Origin: Streptomyces sp. RP5T
Lineage (GTDB): Bacteria > Actinomycetota > Actinomycetes > Streptomycetales > Streptomycetaceae
DNA length: 48,204 bases
Direction: 5' to 3'
Assembly: GCF_003933965.1 (NCBI RefSeq)
Contig: NZ_RSAJ01000004.1
Coordinates: 1-48,204, forward strand
Part shown: piece after piece, positions 19,373-27,939 of the stretch
Position numbering within the stretch: position 1 is the first letter of the stretch
How the letters are laid out: every line of letters starts with the position of its first letter
The notes under the pieces: generated by a model
The model's input: only the letters and a program-made list of their open reading frames with translations
Told to the model about the DNA's origin: nothing
The model's database searches: none
Program-made: the position numbers and the translations under genes

Positions 19373-19828
19373 TCACCGGGTACGGCCGCTGAGCCAGGGG
19401 CTGAGGCCGACCGGGATGAACTCCTTGTGCACGCGGTCAGCGGGGAGCGGCACCATCAGGAAGTGGCCGGGCGGGAAGCGGCGCGCCTTCACCCAGGCGT
19501 GGCCTTCGTAGAGGGCGCGGAGGAAGGCGGGGACGTCGTCGCGGGCGATGTCCGGGCACTCGACTCCGTCGACGGTGATCAGGGCGTCGTCGTCCGGGAA
19601 GAGGCGCACATCCACCTGGGGCCGGCCGCCGAGTTCGACGTAGGCCTCGTGGGGCAGGGTGCCGTCCGGGTCGGTGGTGACGCCGACACCCGCGGCGCTG
19701 CGACGGGAGGTCTGGTCGGCGCCGATGTCGTGCGTCACCTCCATGGCGAGCCCGTACTCGGTGGCGAGTACGCGGATCGCGGTGACGGCGGCCTCAGTGC
19801 TGGGCAACTGGTCCATACCACTGATCAT
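19373..19828 (-). CDS. Conserved small protein of unknown function
   Basis: I do not recognise this family. The 151-residue soluble protein is mixed alpha/beta, acidic in the middle, with an early helix (TEAAVTAIRVLATEYGLAM) and a C-terminal half containing YEGHAWVKARRFPPGHFLMV. There are no cysteines, no signal peptide and no membrane segment. The start may be the ATG at 19828 or at 19816 (MDQLPSTEAA); neither has a strong Shine-Dalgarno. It lies 13 bases after the kptA stop on the same strand and may be co-transcribed with it. Confidence 0.7.
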   Translation of the reverse strand: MISGMDQLPSTEAAVTAIRVLATEYGLAMEVTHDIGADQTSRRSAAGVGVTTDPDGTLPHEAYVELGGRPQVDVRLFPDDDALITVDGVECPDIARDDVPAFLRALYEGHAWVKARRFPPGHFLMVPLPADRVHKEFIPVGLSPWLSGRTR

Positions 19829-19841
19829 GCCTGGGAGGGGG

Positions 19842-20390
19842 TCAGTGCGACTCGGGAAACCGCAGATATCGCGGCGGTACGGTCCGGGTCAGCCAGACTC
19901 CGTTCGCGCTGACGTGGAAGACGTGGCCGTCGCGGTGCATGGCCGCCGCGTCCACGGAGAGCACGACGGGGCGGCCGCGGCGGGCTCCGACCCGGGTCGC
20001 GGTCTCGCGGTCGGCGGACAGGTGCACGTCGTGCCGGTTCATGGGGCGCAGTCCCTCGGCGCGGATGGCGTCCAGGACGCGGGCCACGGTGCCGTGGTAG
20101 AGGTACGGCGGCGGGGTCGCCGGGGGCAGTCCGAGGTCGATCTCGATGCTGTGGCCCTGGCTGGCGCGGATGCGGGTGCCGTCGACGGCGAAGCGTTGTT
20201 TGTCGTTCGCGGCGACGACCTGGTCCAGTTCTTCACGGCTGATGCGGAAGTTGTGCGCGGCGGTCGCGGCGAGCAGGGCGTCGATCTCGACCCAGCCGGC
20301 CTCGTCGAGGGTGAGCCCGATTCGTTCTGGCTGGTGCCGCAGGTGCTTCGAGAGGTACTTCGACACCTTCACGGTGCGTCTTTCGTCCAT
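19842..20390 (-). CDS. kptA: RNA 2'-phosphotransferase (Tpt1/KptA family)
   Basis: A 182-residue member of the Tpt1/KptA family, which moves an internal RNA 2'-phosphate to NAD+, giving ADP-ribose 1'',2''-cyclic phosphate. In yeast this finishes tRNA splicing; the bacterial role is unclear. The N-terminal winged-helix block SKYLSKHLRH, the central YHGT and the C-terminal MNRHDVHLS, VGARRGRPVVL and HVFHVSANGVWLT segments match the family's Arg-His-Arg-Arg active-site layout. The ATG at 20390 begins MDERRTVKVSKYL; longer frames reach into DNA holding DnaA boxes and are unlikely. Confidence 0.9.
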   Translation of the reverse strand: MDERRTVKVSKYLSKHLRHQPERIGLTLDEAGWVEIDALLAATAAHNFRISREELDQVVAANDKQRFAVDGTRIRASQGHSIEIDLGLPPATPPPYLYHGTVARVLDAIRAEGLRPMNRHDVHLSADRETATRVGARRGRPVVLSVDAAAMHRDGHVFHVSANGVWLTRTVPPRYLRFPESH

Positions 20391-20446
20391 GGCATCAGGG
20401 TGCTGGGCGAGACGTGAATCACGCGAATGATTTTGGCCCGGATGTT

Positions 20447-20500
20447 TGGTCCACAACCAACTGTAGTTATCCACAGGCTACTTGGCGTTTCTGTGGACAA
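20447..20500. promoter_or_regulatory. DnaA-box group upstream of kptA
   Basis: The gap between kptA (20390) and the MerR gene stop (20513) holds an exact TTATCCACA (20467-20475, plus), an exact TTGTCCACA (20492-20500, minus) and a one-mismatch TGGTCCACA (20447-20455). They lie in the probable kptA promoter. Confidence 0.7.
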
Positions 20501-20512
20501 CTCCCTGTCATG

Positions 20513-21451
20513 TCAGCCCCGTTCGTCAAGATTGACGGGGGGTGGTCCACTTGACGTGAGCGCATCCAACTTCCTTGCTTGCACCTCCCGTTCAGCCGCC
20601 AGCACGAAGAACTCCGCCACCCGCTCTTCCCCAACAAGTCCCGCCACCGCCCGCATCGTCTCCTCGGGCACGGCCACGGAACGTGACTCCGACCGCCCTT
20701 CGGGCTGCTCAGCCGAAGCGAGGTGCTGACGCAGCTGCCGTACCGCCAACAGTCGCATCGCGCGCGCGAGTTCGGCGTCCACGGTCTGTTGCGCGAGGGG
20801 CCGCAGCCGTCGTACGAGTGAGGCCGCTTCGGCGGCGTCGGCCTCGCTCGGCTGGTGCGCTCCTCGCAGGTAGCGGGCGAAGACGTGCTCGGTGGTGAAC
20901 TCCAGGAAACGCGAGGCGATGTGCTCGACCTGGCCCCTCAACTCCCGCAGGTGGCCCGAGATCGCGGACAGCGGAACCCCTGCGGCGTGCAACTCGACGG
21001 CCACCGCGAGCTCTTGGGGGCTGGGGACGAGGAAGGAGTCCTCGTCCCCGGGCACCGGCTCCAGCACACCGAGCTCCACCGCCTCGGTGACCGCGGCCTC
21101 GTCGGGGATGCCGCCGAAACGCGCGTCGAGTTCGGCGCGGGAGATCCGGCCGGCCTCCTCGTCGGTCCACGGGCCGTCGACCTCGGCGACCAGCCCGAGG
21201 ATCCCGCCGAGGCCGCGGCCGGAGTCGTAGGCCTCCAGCAACTCCTTGATGGAGGACAGGCCGTAGCCGCGGTCGAGCAGGTCGGAGATCTGCCGCAGCC
21301 GGGCGAGGTGGCTGTCGGTGTAGATGTTGGCGCGGCCGCGGCGCTCGGGACGGGGGAGCAGTCCGCGGTCCTGGTAGGCGCGGATGGTGCGGACGGTGGC
21401 GCCGCTGAGGTGGGCCAGGTCCTCGATCCGGTAGGCGGGGGCGTCGCTCAT
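20513..21451 (-). CDS. MerR-family transcriptional regulator
   Basis: A 312-residue protein with an N-terminal MerR winged helix (YRIEDLAHLSGATVRTIRAY, then RRGRANIYTDSHLARLRQI and the beta-hairpin wing). A long C-terminal helical region has no Cys cluster, so it probably senses an organic ligand rather than metal. The ATG at 21451 overlaps the stop of the upstream gene (ATGA), making it the last gene of a four-gene translationally coupled operon; it may autoregulate that operon (inference). It is longer than classical MerR (~140 residues). Confidence 0.9.
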   Translation of the reverse strand: MSDAPAYRIEDLAHLSGATVRTIRAYQDRGLLPRPERRGRANIYTDSHLARLRQISDLLDRGYGLSSIKELLEAYDSGRGLGGILGLVAEVDGPWTDEEAGRISRAELDARFGGIPDEAAVTEAVELGVLEPVPGDEDSFLVPSPQELAVAVELHAAGVPLSAISGHLRELRGQVEHIASRFLEFTTEHVFARYLRGAHQPSEADAAEAASLVRRLRPLAQQTVDAELARAMRLLAVRQLRQHLASAEQPEGRSESRSVAVPEETMRAVAGLVGEERVAEFFVLAAEREVQARKLDALTSSGPPPVNLDERG

Positions 21452-22317
21452 GAGGCCGCCTTCGCCGCCGGTGACCGCTTCAGGTACTCCACCGCCCGGT
21501 TCAACGACCCTTCTCGCGAGGGGTGGTAGGTCCGCCGGAGGTAGCGCGGGACGGCCGCGCCCAGCTCCCGCCAGGCGGGCAGCAGGCCCTTGCGTACGGC
21601 CTTCTCGTGTTCCTTGAGGGAGTAGCGCAGCCGGCCGGCGGACTGTGGGTCGTGTCGCATCAGGTAGGCCGTGCCCCATACCCACAGGTACAGCATCACC
21701 GGGGCCGTCACCGCCATGCCTGCGACCCGGCGCGCATAGCGGCGGGTGCCGGTGCCGCCGCAGTGCTGGTACATGTCGAAGGCGACCGCGCGGTGTTCGA
21801 CCTCCTCTGCGCCGTGCCAGCGCAGCAGGTCGAGCATGACCTCGTCGGCGCCGGCCCGGTCGAGGCCGTCGGCGGCCAGAACCCAGTCGCCGAGCACCGC
21901 CGTGAACTGTTCGACGGCGGCGACGACCGACAGCCGGAACCGCAGCCACTCGCGCGCGGGAACGGGCGCGTTGAACGGCGGGCGCTCGCCGAGCAGCCGC
22001 TCGAAGAGGAAGTCGACGTAGCGGGTGAAGGCGGCGGTGTCGAGGCGCTGGGCCGCCAGGTGGTCCAGCACGTGGGTGTGCTGGACGCTGTGGGTGGCCT
22101 CCTGGCCCATGAACCCCTTCACGGCGGCGCGGAGTTCGGGGTCCGTGATCAGTGGCAGGCCCTCCTTGAAGACCTTCACGAACCAGCGCTCCCCCGCCGG
22201 CAGCAGCAGGTGCAGGACGTTGATGACATGGGTGGCGGTGGGCTCGTCCGGGATCCAGTGCAGGGGTGTGCGGGACCAGTCGAAGGCCACCCGGCGCGGT
22301 GCGATCTCGTGGCTCAC
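21448..22317 (-). CDS. PF10118-type predicted metal-dependent hydrolase
   Basis: A 289-residue helical protein. The motifs GQEATHSVQHTHVLD and HGAEEVEHRAVAFD (Glu/His clusters EATH and EExxEH) resemble a di-metal, probably diiron, site and match the PF10118 'metal-dependent hydrolase' family as I recall it. The region VMLYLWVWGTAYLM is hydrophobic and may touch the membrane. The GTG at 22317 overlaps the stop of the fusion gene upstream (GTGA). In context it probably works on the same hydrophobic substrate as the EphD-like fusion (inference). Confidence 0.85.
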   Translation of the reverse strand: MSHEIAPRRVAFDWSRTPLHWIPDEPTATHVINVLHLLLPAGERWFVKVFKEGLPLITDPELRAAVKGFMGQEATHSVQHTHVLDHLAAQRLDTAAFTRYVDFLFERLLGERPPFNAPVPAREWLRFRLSVVAAVEQFTAVLGDWVLAADGLDRAGADEVMLDLLRWHGAEEVEHRAVAFDMYQHCGGTGTRRYARRVAGMAVTAPVMLYLWVWGTAYLMRHDPQSAGRLRYSLKEHEKAVRKGLLPAWRELGAAVPRYLRRTYHPSREGSLNRAVEYLKRSPAAKAAS

Positions 22318-24071
22318 CGCGGTGGCTCCAGCCGTGCGAGCGCCCGCAGTGCCTTCGGCGCCCACCGGGCCAGGGCGAGCGCGCCGCGGGCCTCGGGAGT
22401 GACCGGTACGACGGCCTGGTTGCGCACGACCGCTCTCAGGATCGCGTCGGCGACCTTCTCGGGCGGATAGTTGCGCAGCCGGTACAGGCGGGCCGTACGT
22501 TTCTGGCGGCGTTTCTCCTCTTCGGCGTCGACGCCCGCGAAGCGCGCGGTGGAGGTGATGTTGGTGTTGACGATGCCGGGGCAGATCGCCGAGACGCCGA
22601 TCCCGCGGCCCGCCAGTTCCGCGCGCAGGCTCTCGCTGAGCATGAGGACGGCGGCCTTGGAGGTGCCGTAGGCGGACAGCGCCCTGGAGGGCTGGTAGGC
22701 GGCCGCCGAGGCGGTGTTGACGATGTGGCCGCCCTGTCCGCGCTCGGCCATCTGCCTGCCGAAGAGACGGCAGCCGTGGATGACGCCCCACAGGTTGACG
22801 TCGAGGACCTTCTTCCAGTCTTCGGTCGTGGTGTCGAGGAAGGGGCCGCCGAGGCCGATGCCGGCGTTGTTGACCAGGACGTCCACGACGCCGTACTCGG
22901 CGGCGACCTTGTCGGCGAGTTTCTCCATGGCCTGTTCGTCACTCACGTCGACGGTCTCCGCCCAGGCCTCGGGGGCGCCGAGCAGCCGGGACAGTTCTGC
23001 GGTGCGGGCGGCGGCCTCGGTGTCCCGGTCGACGGCGACCACGCGCGCGCCGGCTTCGGCGAAGGCGAACGCGGTGGCCCGTCCGATGCCGCTGCCCGCG
23101 CCGGTGACGAGGACGAGCTGTCCGCCGAACCGGTCGGCGTACTTCCCGGTCGCCCGCACAGCGGGCCGGCCGCCTTCGACGGATGTCACGAACTCCGTGA
23201 TCCACGCCGACAGCTGGTCGGGCCGGGAGCGGGGGATCCAGTGCTTGGCGGGGAGGGTGCGCCGGGTGAGCTGCGGTGCCCACTGCTCCAAGCCGTCGTA
23301 GAGACTCTCCGAGAGGAACGCGTCCCCCTGGGGCGTGATGAGCTGCACGGGCGCGTGTGCGTACGCGTCGGTGCGCGGGTGACGCAGCCGGGGCCGGACG
23401 TTGTCGCGGTACAGCCAGGTGCCGTGGGCCGCGTCGCGGGGCAGCGAGGCGGTCGGGTAGCCGCCCGCGGGGACCTTCTCGGCGCGCTCCAGCACGCGCG
23501 GCCAGAGCTTGCCGAGCGGGCCGCGCCAGGCCAGTTCGGGCAGGGCGGGGGTGTGCAGCGCGTACACGTACCAGGACCTGGCGCCCTGGCCGAGGAGCTG
23601 GCCGACGCGGCGGGGGGTGGGGCGTTTGAGGCGGCCCGCGATCCAGTGGCCGAAGTGGTCGAGGGACGGCCCGGACATCGAGGTGAAGGAGGCGATGCGG
23701 CCCTCGGTGCGCCGCACGGTGACGAACTCCCACGACTGCACCGAGCCCCAGTCGTGTCCGACCAGGTGCACGGGCCGGTCCGGGCTGACGGCGTCCGCGA
23801 CGGCCAGGAAGTCGTCCGTGAGCTTCTCCAGGGTGAACCCTCCGCGCAGCGGTACGGGTGCCGTGGAGCGGCCGTGGCCGCGGACGTCGTAGAGGACGAC
23901 GTGGAAGCGGTCGGCGAGGCGTGGAGCGACCTGGGACCAGACCTCCTTGCTGTCCGGGTAGCCGTGCACCAGGATCACGGTCGGCTGGGCCGGGTCGCCC
24001 AGTTCGGCCACGGACAGTTCGACGCCGCCGGTGGGTACCCGGCGCTCGCGCGCACCTTCGAGCAAGGTCAC
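22314..24071 (-). CDS. EphD-like fusion: alpha/beta hydrolase plus short-chain dehydrogenase
   Basis: A 585-residue bifunctional protein. The first domain is an epoxide-hydrolase-type alpha/beta hydrolase with oxyanion-hole HGYPD (36-40) and nucleophile motif GHDWG with Asp at 107. The second domain (from about 322) is a classical SDR with the Rossmann motif GAGSGIGRA, NNAG and the catalytic YGTSK. The domain order and size match mycobacterial EphD (Rv2214c), which has been linked to oxygenated mycolic acids. Streptomyces lacks mycolates, so the substrate must differ, perhaps an epoxy-lipid or polyketide. The GTG at 24071 overlaps the M24 gene stop (GTGA). Confidence 0.93.
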   Translation of the reverse strand: MTLLEGARERRVPTGGVELSVAELGDPAQPTVILVHGYPDSKEVWSQVAPRLADRFHVVLYDVRGHGRSTAPVPLRGGFTLEKLTDDFLAVADAVSPDRPVHLVGHDWGSVQSWEFVTVRRTEGRIASFTSMSGPSLDHFGHWIAGRLKRPTPRRVGQLLGQGARSWYVYALHTPALPELAWRGPLGKLWPRVLERAEKVPAGGYPTASLPRDAAHGTWLYRDNVRPRLRHPRTDAYAHAPVQLITPQGDAFLSESLYDGLEQWAPQLTRRTLPAKHWIPRSRPDQLSAWITEFVTSVEGGRPAVRATGKYADRFGGQLVLVTGAGSGIGRATAFAFAEAGARVVAVDRDTEAAARTAELSRLLGAPEAWAETVDVSDEQAMEKLADKVAAEYGVVDVLVNNAGIGLGGPFLDTTTEDWKKVLDVNLWGVIHGCRLFGRQMAERGQGGHIVNTASAAAYQPSRALSAYGTSKAAVLMLSESLRAELAGRGIGVSAICPGIVNTNITSTARFAGVDAEEEKRRQKRTARLYRLRNYPPEKVADAILRAVVRNQAVVPVTPEARGALALARWAPKALRALARLEPPR

Positions 24072-24910
24072 TTCTCCTCCGCCCAGCGCCGCACGTGCGG
24101 CAGATCGTCGTCCAGCCAGAAGGCGCTCTCTTCGGGGTCCCGGGAATCGGTGACCACCAGGATCTCCTCGAACTTGGCTCCCGTGCCCCGGAATCCGAGA
24201 TGAGGCTCGACCGCCCACAGCCCGGGGCGCGGCGGGTGGTCCGAGAAGCGGTACGGCGACCACAGGGGCGACCAGCCCTCCCGGTGGCCGTGCAGCGCGT
24301 CGGCGGCGAGGCCCTTCAGGGACTGGACGCCGAACCCGAACACCTGCGGTGACCAGCGCCGCTGCCGGACCCGGTCGACCTTGTGGGCGATCACGCCGAA
24401 GGGGTAGGCGCGGTGCCGGTTGGCGTAGCCCTGGCGGACCATGAGGCGGTCGACGTCCTCGTAGATCTCGCGCAGCGGCCGTCGCTCGCGGACCTCGCGC
24501 AGGATCAGCTCGCGGTGTGCCTCCAGGTCGGCCATCAGTCTGTCCTGGACGGGGTTGACGCCGAGCGAGCCGGAGTAGCCGATGTCCGCGGTGCAGCCCC
24601 CGAACACCGGGGCCATGTCCAGGATGAACGGCATCCCGGGCTCCAGGCGGCGGTCGGTGGGGAAGAACTGCAGCGGGACGCGGAAGCCGGTGAACGCCGT
24701 GCGGTCCCCGAACCAGGCGAAGGGCAGATGGAACCAGTCCCGGACGCCCCGCCTGCGCAGCCACTCGCGCTGCATCCGGGCGGCCTGCCGTTCGCTCACG
24801 CCGGGTTCCAGACGGGCCGCGACCGCCTCAGCGCAGTCGTACGCGAGCCGCTGGACCTGCCGGAATCCCCGCAACGCGGGGGAGGTGCCGCTGTTCGTCG
24901 CTGTCGTCAT
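24068..24910 (-). CDS. M24 (pita-bread fold) metallopeptidase-like protein
   Basis: A 280-residue protein resembling methionine aminopeptidase/Xaa-Pro peptidases. Candidate metal ligands can all be found in order: Asp in FILDMAP, Asp in CTADIGYS, His in VIAHKVD, Glu in LWAVEPHLG and Glu in AKFEEILVV. A catalytic role is therefore possible, although spacing differs from standard aminopeptidases. The ATG at 24910 follows GAGG and is the first gene of the M24-EphD-PF10118-MerR operon. It is divergent from the ABC transporter genes across a 247-base gap. Confidence 0.85.
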   Translation of the reverse strand: MTTATNSGTSPALRGFRQVQRLAYDCAEAVAARLEPGVSERQAARMQREWLRRRGVRDWFHLPFAWFGDRTAFTGFRVPLQFFPTDRRLEPGMPFILDMAPVFGGCTADIGYSGSLGVNPVQDRLMADLEAHRELILREVRERRPLREIYEDVDRLMVRQGYANRHRAYPFGVIAHKVDRVRQRRWSPQVFGFGVQSLKGLAADALHGHREGWSPLWSPYRFSDHPPRPGLWAVEPHLGFRGTGAKFEEILVVTDSRDPEESAFWLDDDLPHVRRWAEEK

Positions 24911-25005
24911 GCCGCCTCGTCCCCGTCGACCGCGGTACGTGTCCGTAACGTGACACTGGCGAATGTGACAGTCATGGGGGGCTGCGTCAAGAGGACCCCG
25001 TGAAC

Positions 25006-25032
25006 TGTGGAAAAACCCGCCGATGTGGAAAA
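25006..25032 (-). promoter_or_regulatory. Two DnaA-box-like sequences in a divergent promoter region
   Basis: TGTGGAAAA occurs at 25006-25014 and 25024-25032, 18 bases apart. Read on the minus strand they are TTTTCCACA, which fits the relaxed DnaA-box form TTWTNCACA. They lie between the divergent M24 operon and the ABC operon; the rest of the gap shows nothing clear. Confidence 0.4.
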
Positions 25033-25157
25033 CGCGGCCACGGTTGTGGGACCTCAGGGTGACCCCTAGGTGCCCGTACGTCTGGAGTCTGATGCCGATC
25101 CAGCTCTGCGGGGTGACGACCTGAGTGGTCCGCGTCACTACTGTCGGAGACGTGACT

Positions 25158-26123
25158 GTGATCGCGACCGAAAGCCTGAGCAAGCGGTTCCCCCGGGTGA
25201 CCGCGCTTGACCGGCTCTCCTTGGACGTCGGACCCGGTGTTACCGGACTCGTCGGAGCCAACGGGGCCGGCAAGTCCACCATGATCAAGATCCTGCTGGG
25301 TCTGTCCCCCGCCACCGAGGGCCGTGCCGAAGTGCTCGGGCTCGACGTCGCGACCAAGGGTGCCGCCATCCGCGAGCGGGTCGGTTACATGCCGGAGCAC
25401 GACTGTCTGCCGCCCGACGTCTCGGCCACCGAGTTCGTCGTGCACATGGCCCGCATGTCCGGACTGCCGCCCACCGCCGCACGCGAGCGCACCGCGGACA
25501 CCCTGCGCCATGTCGGTCTGTACGAGGAGCGCTACCGCCCCATCGGCGGCTACTCCACCGGCATGAAGCAGCGCGTGAAGCTGGCGCAGGCACTGGTGCA
25601 CGACCCGCAGCTGGTCTTCCTCGACGAGCCGACCAACGGCCTCGACCCGGTCGGCCGCGACGACATGCTGGGTCTGATCCGCCGCATCTACACCGACTTC
25701 GGCATCTCGGTCCTGGTCACCTCGCACCTGCTGGGCGAGCTGGAGCGCACCTGCGACCACGTCGTCGTCATCGACGGCGGCAAGCTGCTGCGCTCCAGCT
25801 CCACCACCGACTTCACCCAGACCACCACCACCCTCGCGGTCGAGGTCACCGACAGCGACGAGCACCCGGACGGCACCCGCGCGGTGCGCGAGGCGCTCCA
25901 CGCGCGCGGGGTGGAGGTCCTCGACTCCCAGAGCGGTCTGCCGGGCGCCGGCCACATCCTGCTGCTGACCGCGCGGGGCGAGGAGACCTACGACGTCGTG
26001 CGGGACGTCGTCGCCGATCTCGGCCTCGGCCTGGTCCGCATGGAGCAGCGCCGGCATCACATCTCGGAAGTCTTCACGAACGACGACGAGCAGCGGAAGG
26101 AGGCCGTCGGCCATGGCAGTTGA
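25158..26123 (+). CDS. ABC-2 transporter ATP-binding protein (first pair)
   Basis: A 321-residue cytoplasmic ATPase with Walker A GANGAGKST (about 33-41) and Walker B LVFLDEPTNGLD. The signature loop is degenerate (GYSTGMKQRVKLA), as usual for DRA/CcmA-type ABC-2 exporters. Its membrane partner is the next gene. The GTG at 25158 has GGAG 8 bases upstream; GTGs at 25152 and 25125 are in frame but less well placed. Substrate unknown; such pairs export lipids, peptides or drugs. Confidence 0.92.
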   Translation: MIATESLSKRFPRVTALDRLSLDVGPGVTGLVGANGAGKSTMIKILLGLSPATEGRAEVLGLDVATKGAAIRERVGYMPEHDCLPPDVSATEFVVHMARMSGLPPTAARERTADTLRHVGLYEERYRPIGGYSTGMKQRVKLAQALVHDPQLVFLDEPTNGLDPVGRDDMLGLIRRIYTDFGISVLVTSHLLGELERTCDHVVVIDGGKLLRSSSTTDFTQTTTTLAVEVTDSDEHPDGTRAVREALHARGVEVLDSQSGLPGAGHILLLTARGEETYDVVRDVVADLGLGLVRMEQRRHHISEVFTNDDEQRKEAVGHGS

Positions 26124-27021
26124 GCACCCGGTCACCGCCCCCTCGGGCGACCAGACCCGCATCCACAACATCGGCTACCGCGCCTACGACGGCCCCCGTC
26201 TGGGCCGTTCCTACGCCACCCGCTCGCTCTACTCGCAGTCCCTGCGCGGCGCCTACGGCCTCGGCCGCTCGGTCAAGTCCAAGGTGCTGCCGATGCTGCT
26301 GTTCGCGGTGATGTGCGTGCCGGCGGCCATCATGGTGGCCGTCGCCGTCGCCACCAAGGCGAACGACCTGCCGGTCGAGTACACCCGCTACGCGATCATC
26401 ATGCAGTCCGTGATCTGCCTGTACGTCGCCTCGCAGGCCCCCCAGTCCGTCTCGCGCGACCTGCGCTTCAAGACCGTGCCGCTGTACTTCTCGCGGCCCA
26501 TCGAGACCGCCGACTACGTCCGCGCGAAGTACGCGGCCCTGGCCACCGCGATGTTCATCCTGACCGCCGCCCCGCTGATCGTGCTCTACGTGGGCGCGCT
26601 GCTGGCCAAGCTGGACTTCGCCGACCAGACCGAGGGATTCGGGCAGGGACTCGTCTCCGTGGCGCTGCTCTCGCTGCTCTTCGCCGGCATCGGCCTGGTC
26701 ATCGCGTCGGTGACCCCGCGCCGCGGCTTCGGCATCGCGGCCGTGATCGCCGTCCTCACCATCTCCTACGGCGCCGTCACCACCCTCCAGGCCATCGCCG
26801 ACGCCCAGGGCAGCACGTCCGCCATCCCGTGGATCGGCCTGTTCTCGCCGGTCACGCTGATCGACGGCGTGCAGTCCGCCTTCCTGGGCGCGACCGCGGC
26901 CCTGCCCGGCGGACACGGCCCCTCGACCGGCCAGGGCGTGGTGTACGTCCTGCTCACCCTCGGCCTGATCGCCGCCAGTTACGGCCTCCTGATCCGCCGC
27001 TACAAGAAGGTGGGACTGTGA
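26113..27021 (+). CDS. ABC-2 transporter permease (first pair)
   Basis: A 302-residue membrane protein with a soluble N-terminal ~60 residues and about six hydrophobic helices, of ABC-2 type. It contains the common motif SRPIETADYVRAKY after the second helix. The ATG at 26113 overlaps the end of the ATPase gene by 11 bases, so the two are co-translated. The C-terminal YGLLIRRYKKVGL is positive-inside. The next gene, a second ATPase, begins within its stop codon. Confidence 0.9.
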   Translation: MAVEHPVTAPSGDQTRIHNIGYRAYDGPRLGRSYATRSLYSQSLRGAYGLGRSVKSKVLPMLLFAVMCVPAAIMVAVAVATKANDLPVEYTRYAIIMQSVICLYVASQAPQSVSRDLRFKTVPLYFSRPIETADYVRAKYAALATAMFILTAAPLIVLYVGALLAKLDFADQTEGFGQGLVSVALLSLLFAGIGLVIASVTPRRGFGIAAVIAVLTISYGAVTTLQAIADAQGSTSAIPWIGLFSPVTLIDGVQSAFLGATAALPGGHGPSTGQGVVYVLLTLGLIAASYGLLIRRYKKVGL

Positions 27022-27929
27022 CCACGCTCCAGATCGACCACGTCTCCCGCTGGTTCGGCAACGTGGTCGCCGTCAACGACATCACCATGACGATCGGCCC
27101 CGGTGTCACCGGCCTCCTCGGCCCCAACGGCGCCGGAAAGTCCACCCTCATCAACATGATGGGCGGCTTCCTCGCCCCCTCCACCGGCACCGTCACCCTC
27201 GACGGACAGCAGGTGTGGCGCAACGAGGGGATCTACCGGCACATCGGCATCGTGCCCGAGCGCGAGGCGATGTACGACTTCCTCACCGGACGTGAATTCG
27301 TCGTCGCCAACGCCGAGTTGCACGGTCTCGGTGCCAAGGCCGCCCAGAAGGCGCTGGCCACCGTCGAGATGGAGTACGCGCAGGACCGCAAGATCTCCAC
27401 GTACTCCAAGGGCATGCGCCAGCGCGTGAAGATGGCGTCCGCGCTGGTCCACGACCCCTCGCTGCTCCTGCTCGACGAGCCGTTCAACGGCATGGACCCG
27501 CGCCAGCGCATGCAGCTCATGGACCTGCTGCGCCGCATGGGCGACGAGGGCCGTACCGTGCTGTTCTCCTCGCACATCCTCGAAGAGGTCGAGCAGCTCG
27601 CCTGGCACATCGAGGTGGTCGTGGCCGGCCGGCACGCGGCCAGCGGTGACTTCCGCAGGATCCGCCGTCTGATGACGGACCGCCCGCACCGCTACCTGGT
27701 GCGCTCCAGCGACGACCGCGCGCTCGCGGCCGCGCTGATCGCCGACCCGTCGACGTCCGGCATCGAAGTCGACCTGACGGAGGGCGCGCTGCGCATCCAG
27801 GCCGTCGACTTCGGCCGCTTCACCGCGTTGCTGCCCAAGGTCGCGCGCGACCACGGCATCCGGCTGCTCACGGTCTCGCCGTCCGACGAGTCGCTCGAGT
27901 CCGTCTTCTCGTATCTCGTCGCGGCGTAG
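27018..27929 (+). CDS. ABC-2 transporter ATP-binding protein (second pair)
   Basis: A 303-residue ATPase with Walker A GPNGAGKST, degenerate signature YSKGMRQRVKMA and Walker B LLLLDEPFNGMD. It is clearly related to the first ATPase, and the operon looks like a duplicated ATPase-permease unit. The GTG at 27018 overlaps the preceding stop (GTGA). It probably pairs with the permease that follows at 27940, or both halves form one mixed transporter. Confidence 0.92.
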   Translation: MTTLQIDHVSRWFGNVVAVNDITMTIGPGVTGLLGPNGAGKSTLINMMGGFLAPSTGTVTLDGQQVWRNEGIYRHIGIVPEREAMYDFLTGREFVVANAELHGLGAKAAQKALATVEMEYAQDRKISTYSKGMRQRVKMASALVHDPSLLLLDEPFNGMDPRQRMQLMDLLRRMGDEGRTVLFSSHILEEVEQLAWHIEVVVAGRHAASGDFRRIRRLMTDRPHRYLVRSSDDRALAAALIADPSTSGIEVDLTEGALRIQAVDFGRFTALLPKVARDHGIRLLTVSPSDESLESVFSYLVAA

Positions 27930-27939
27930 GAGGCCGAAG

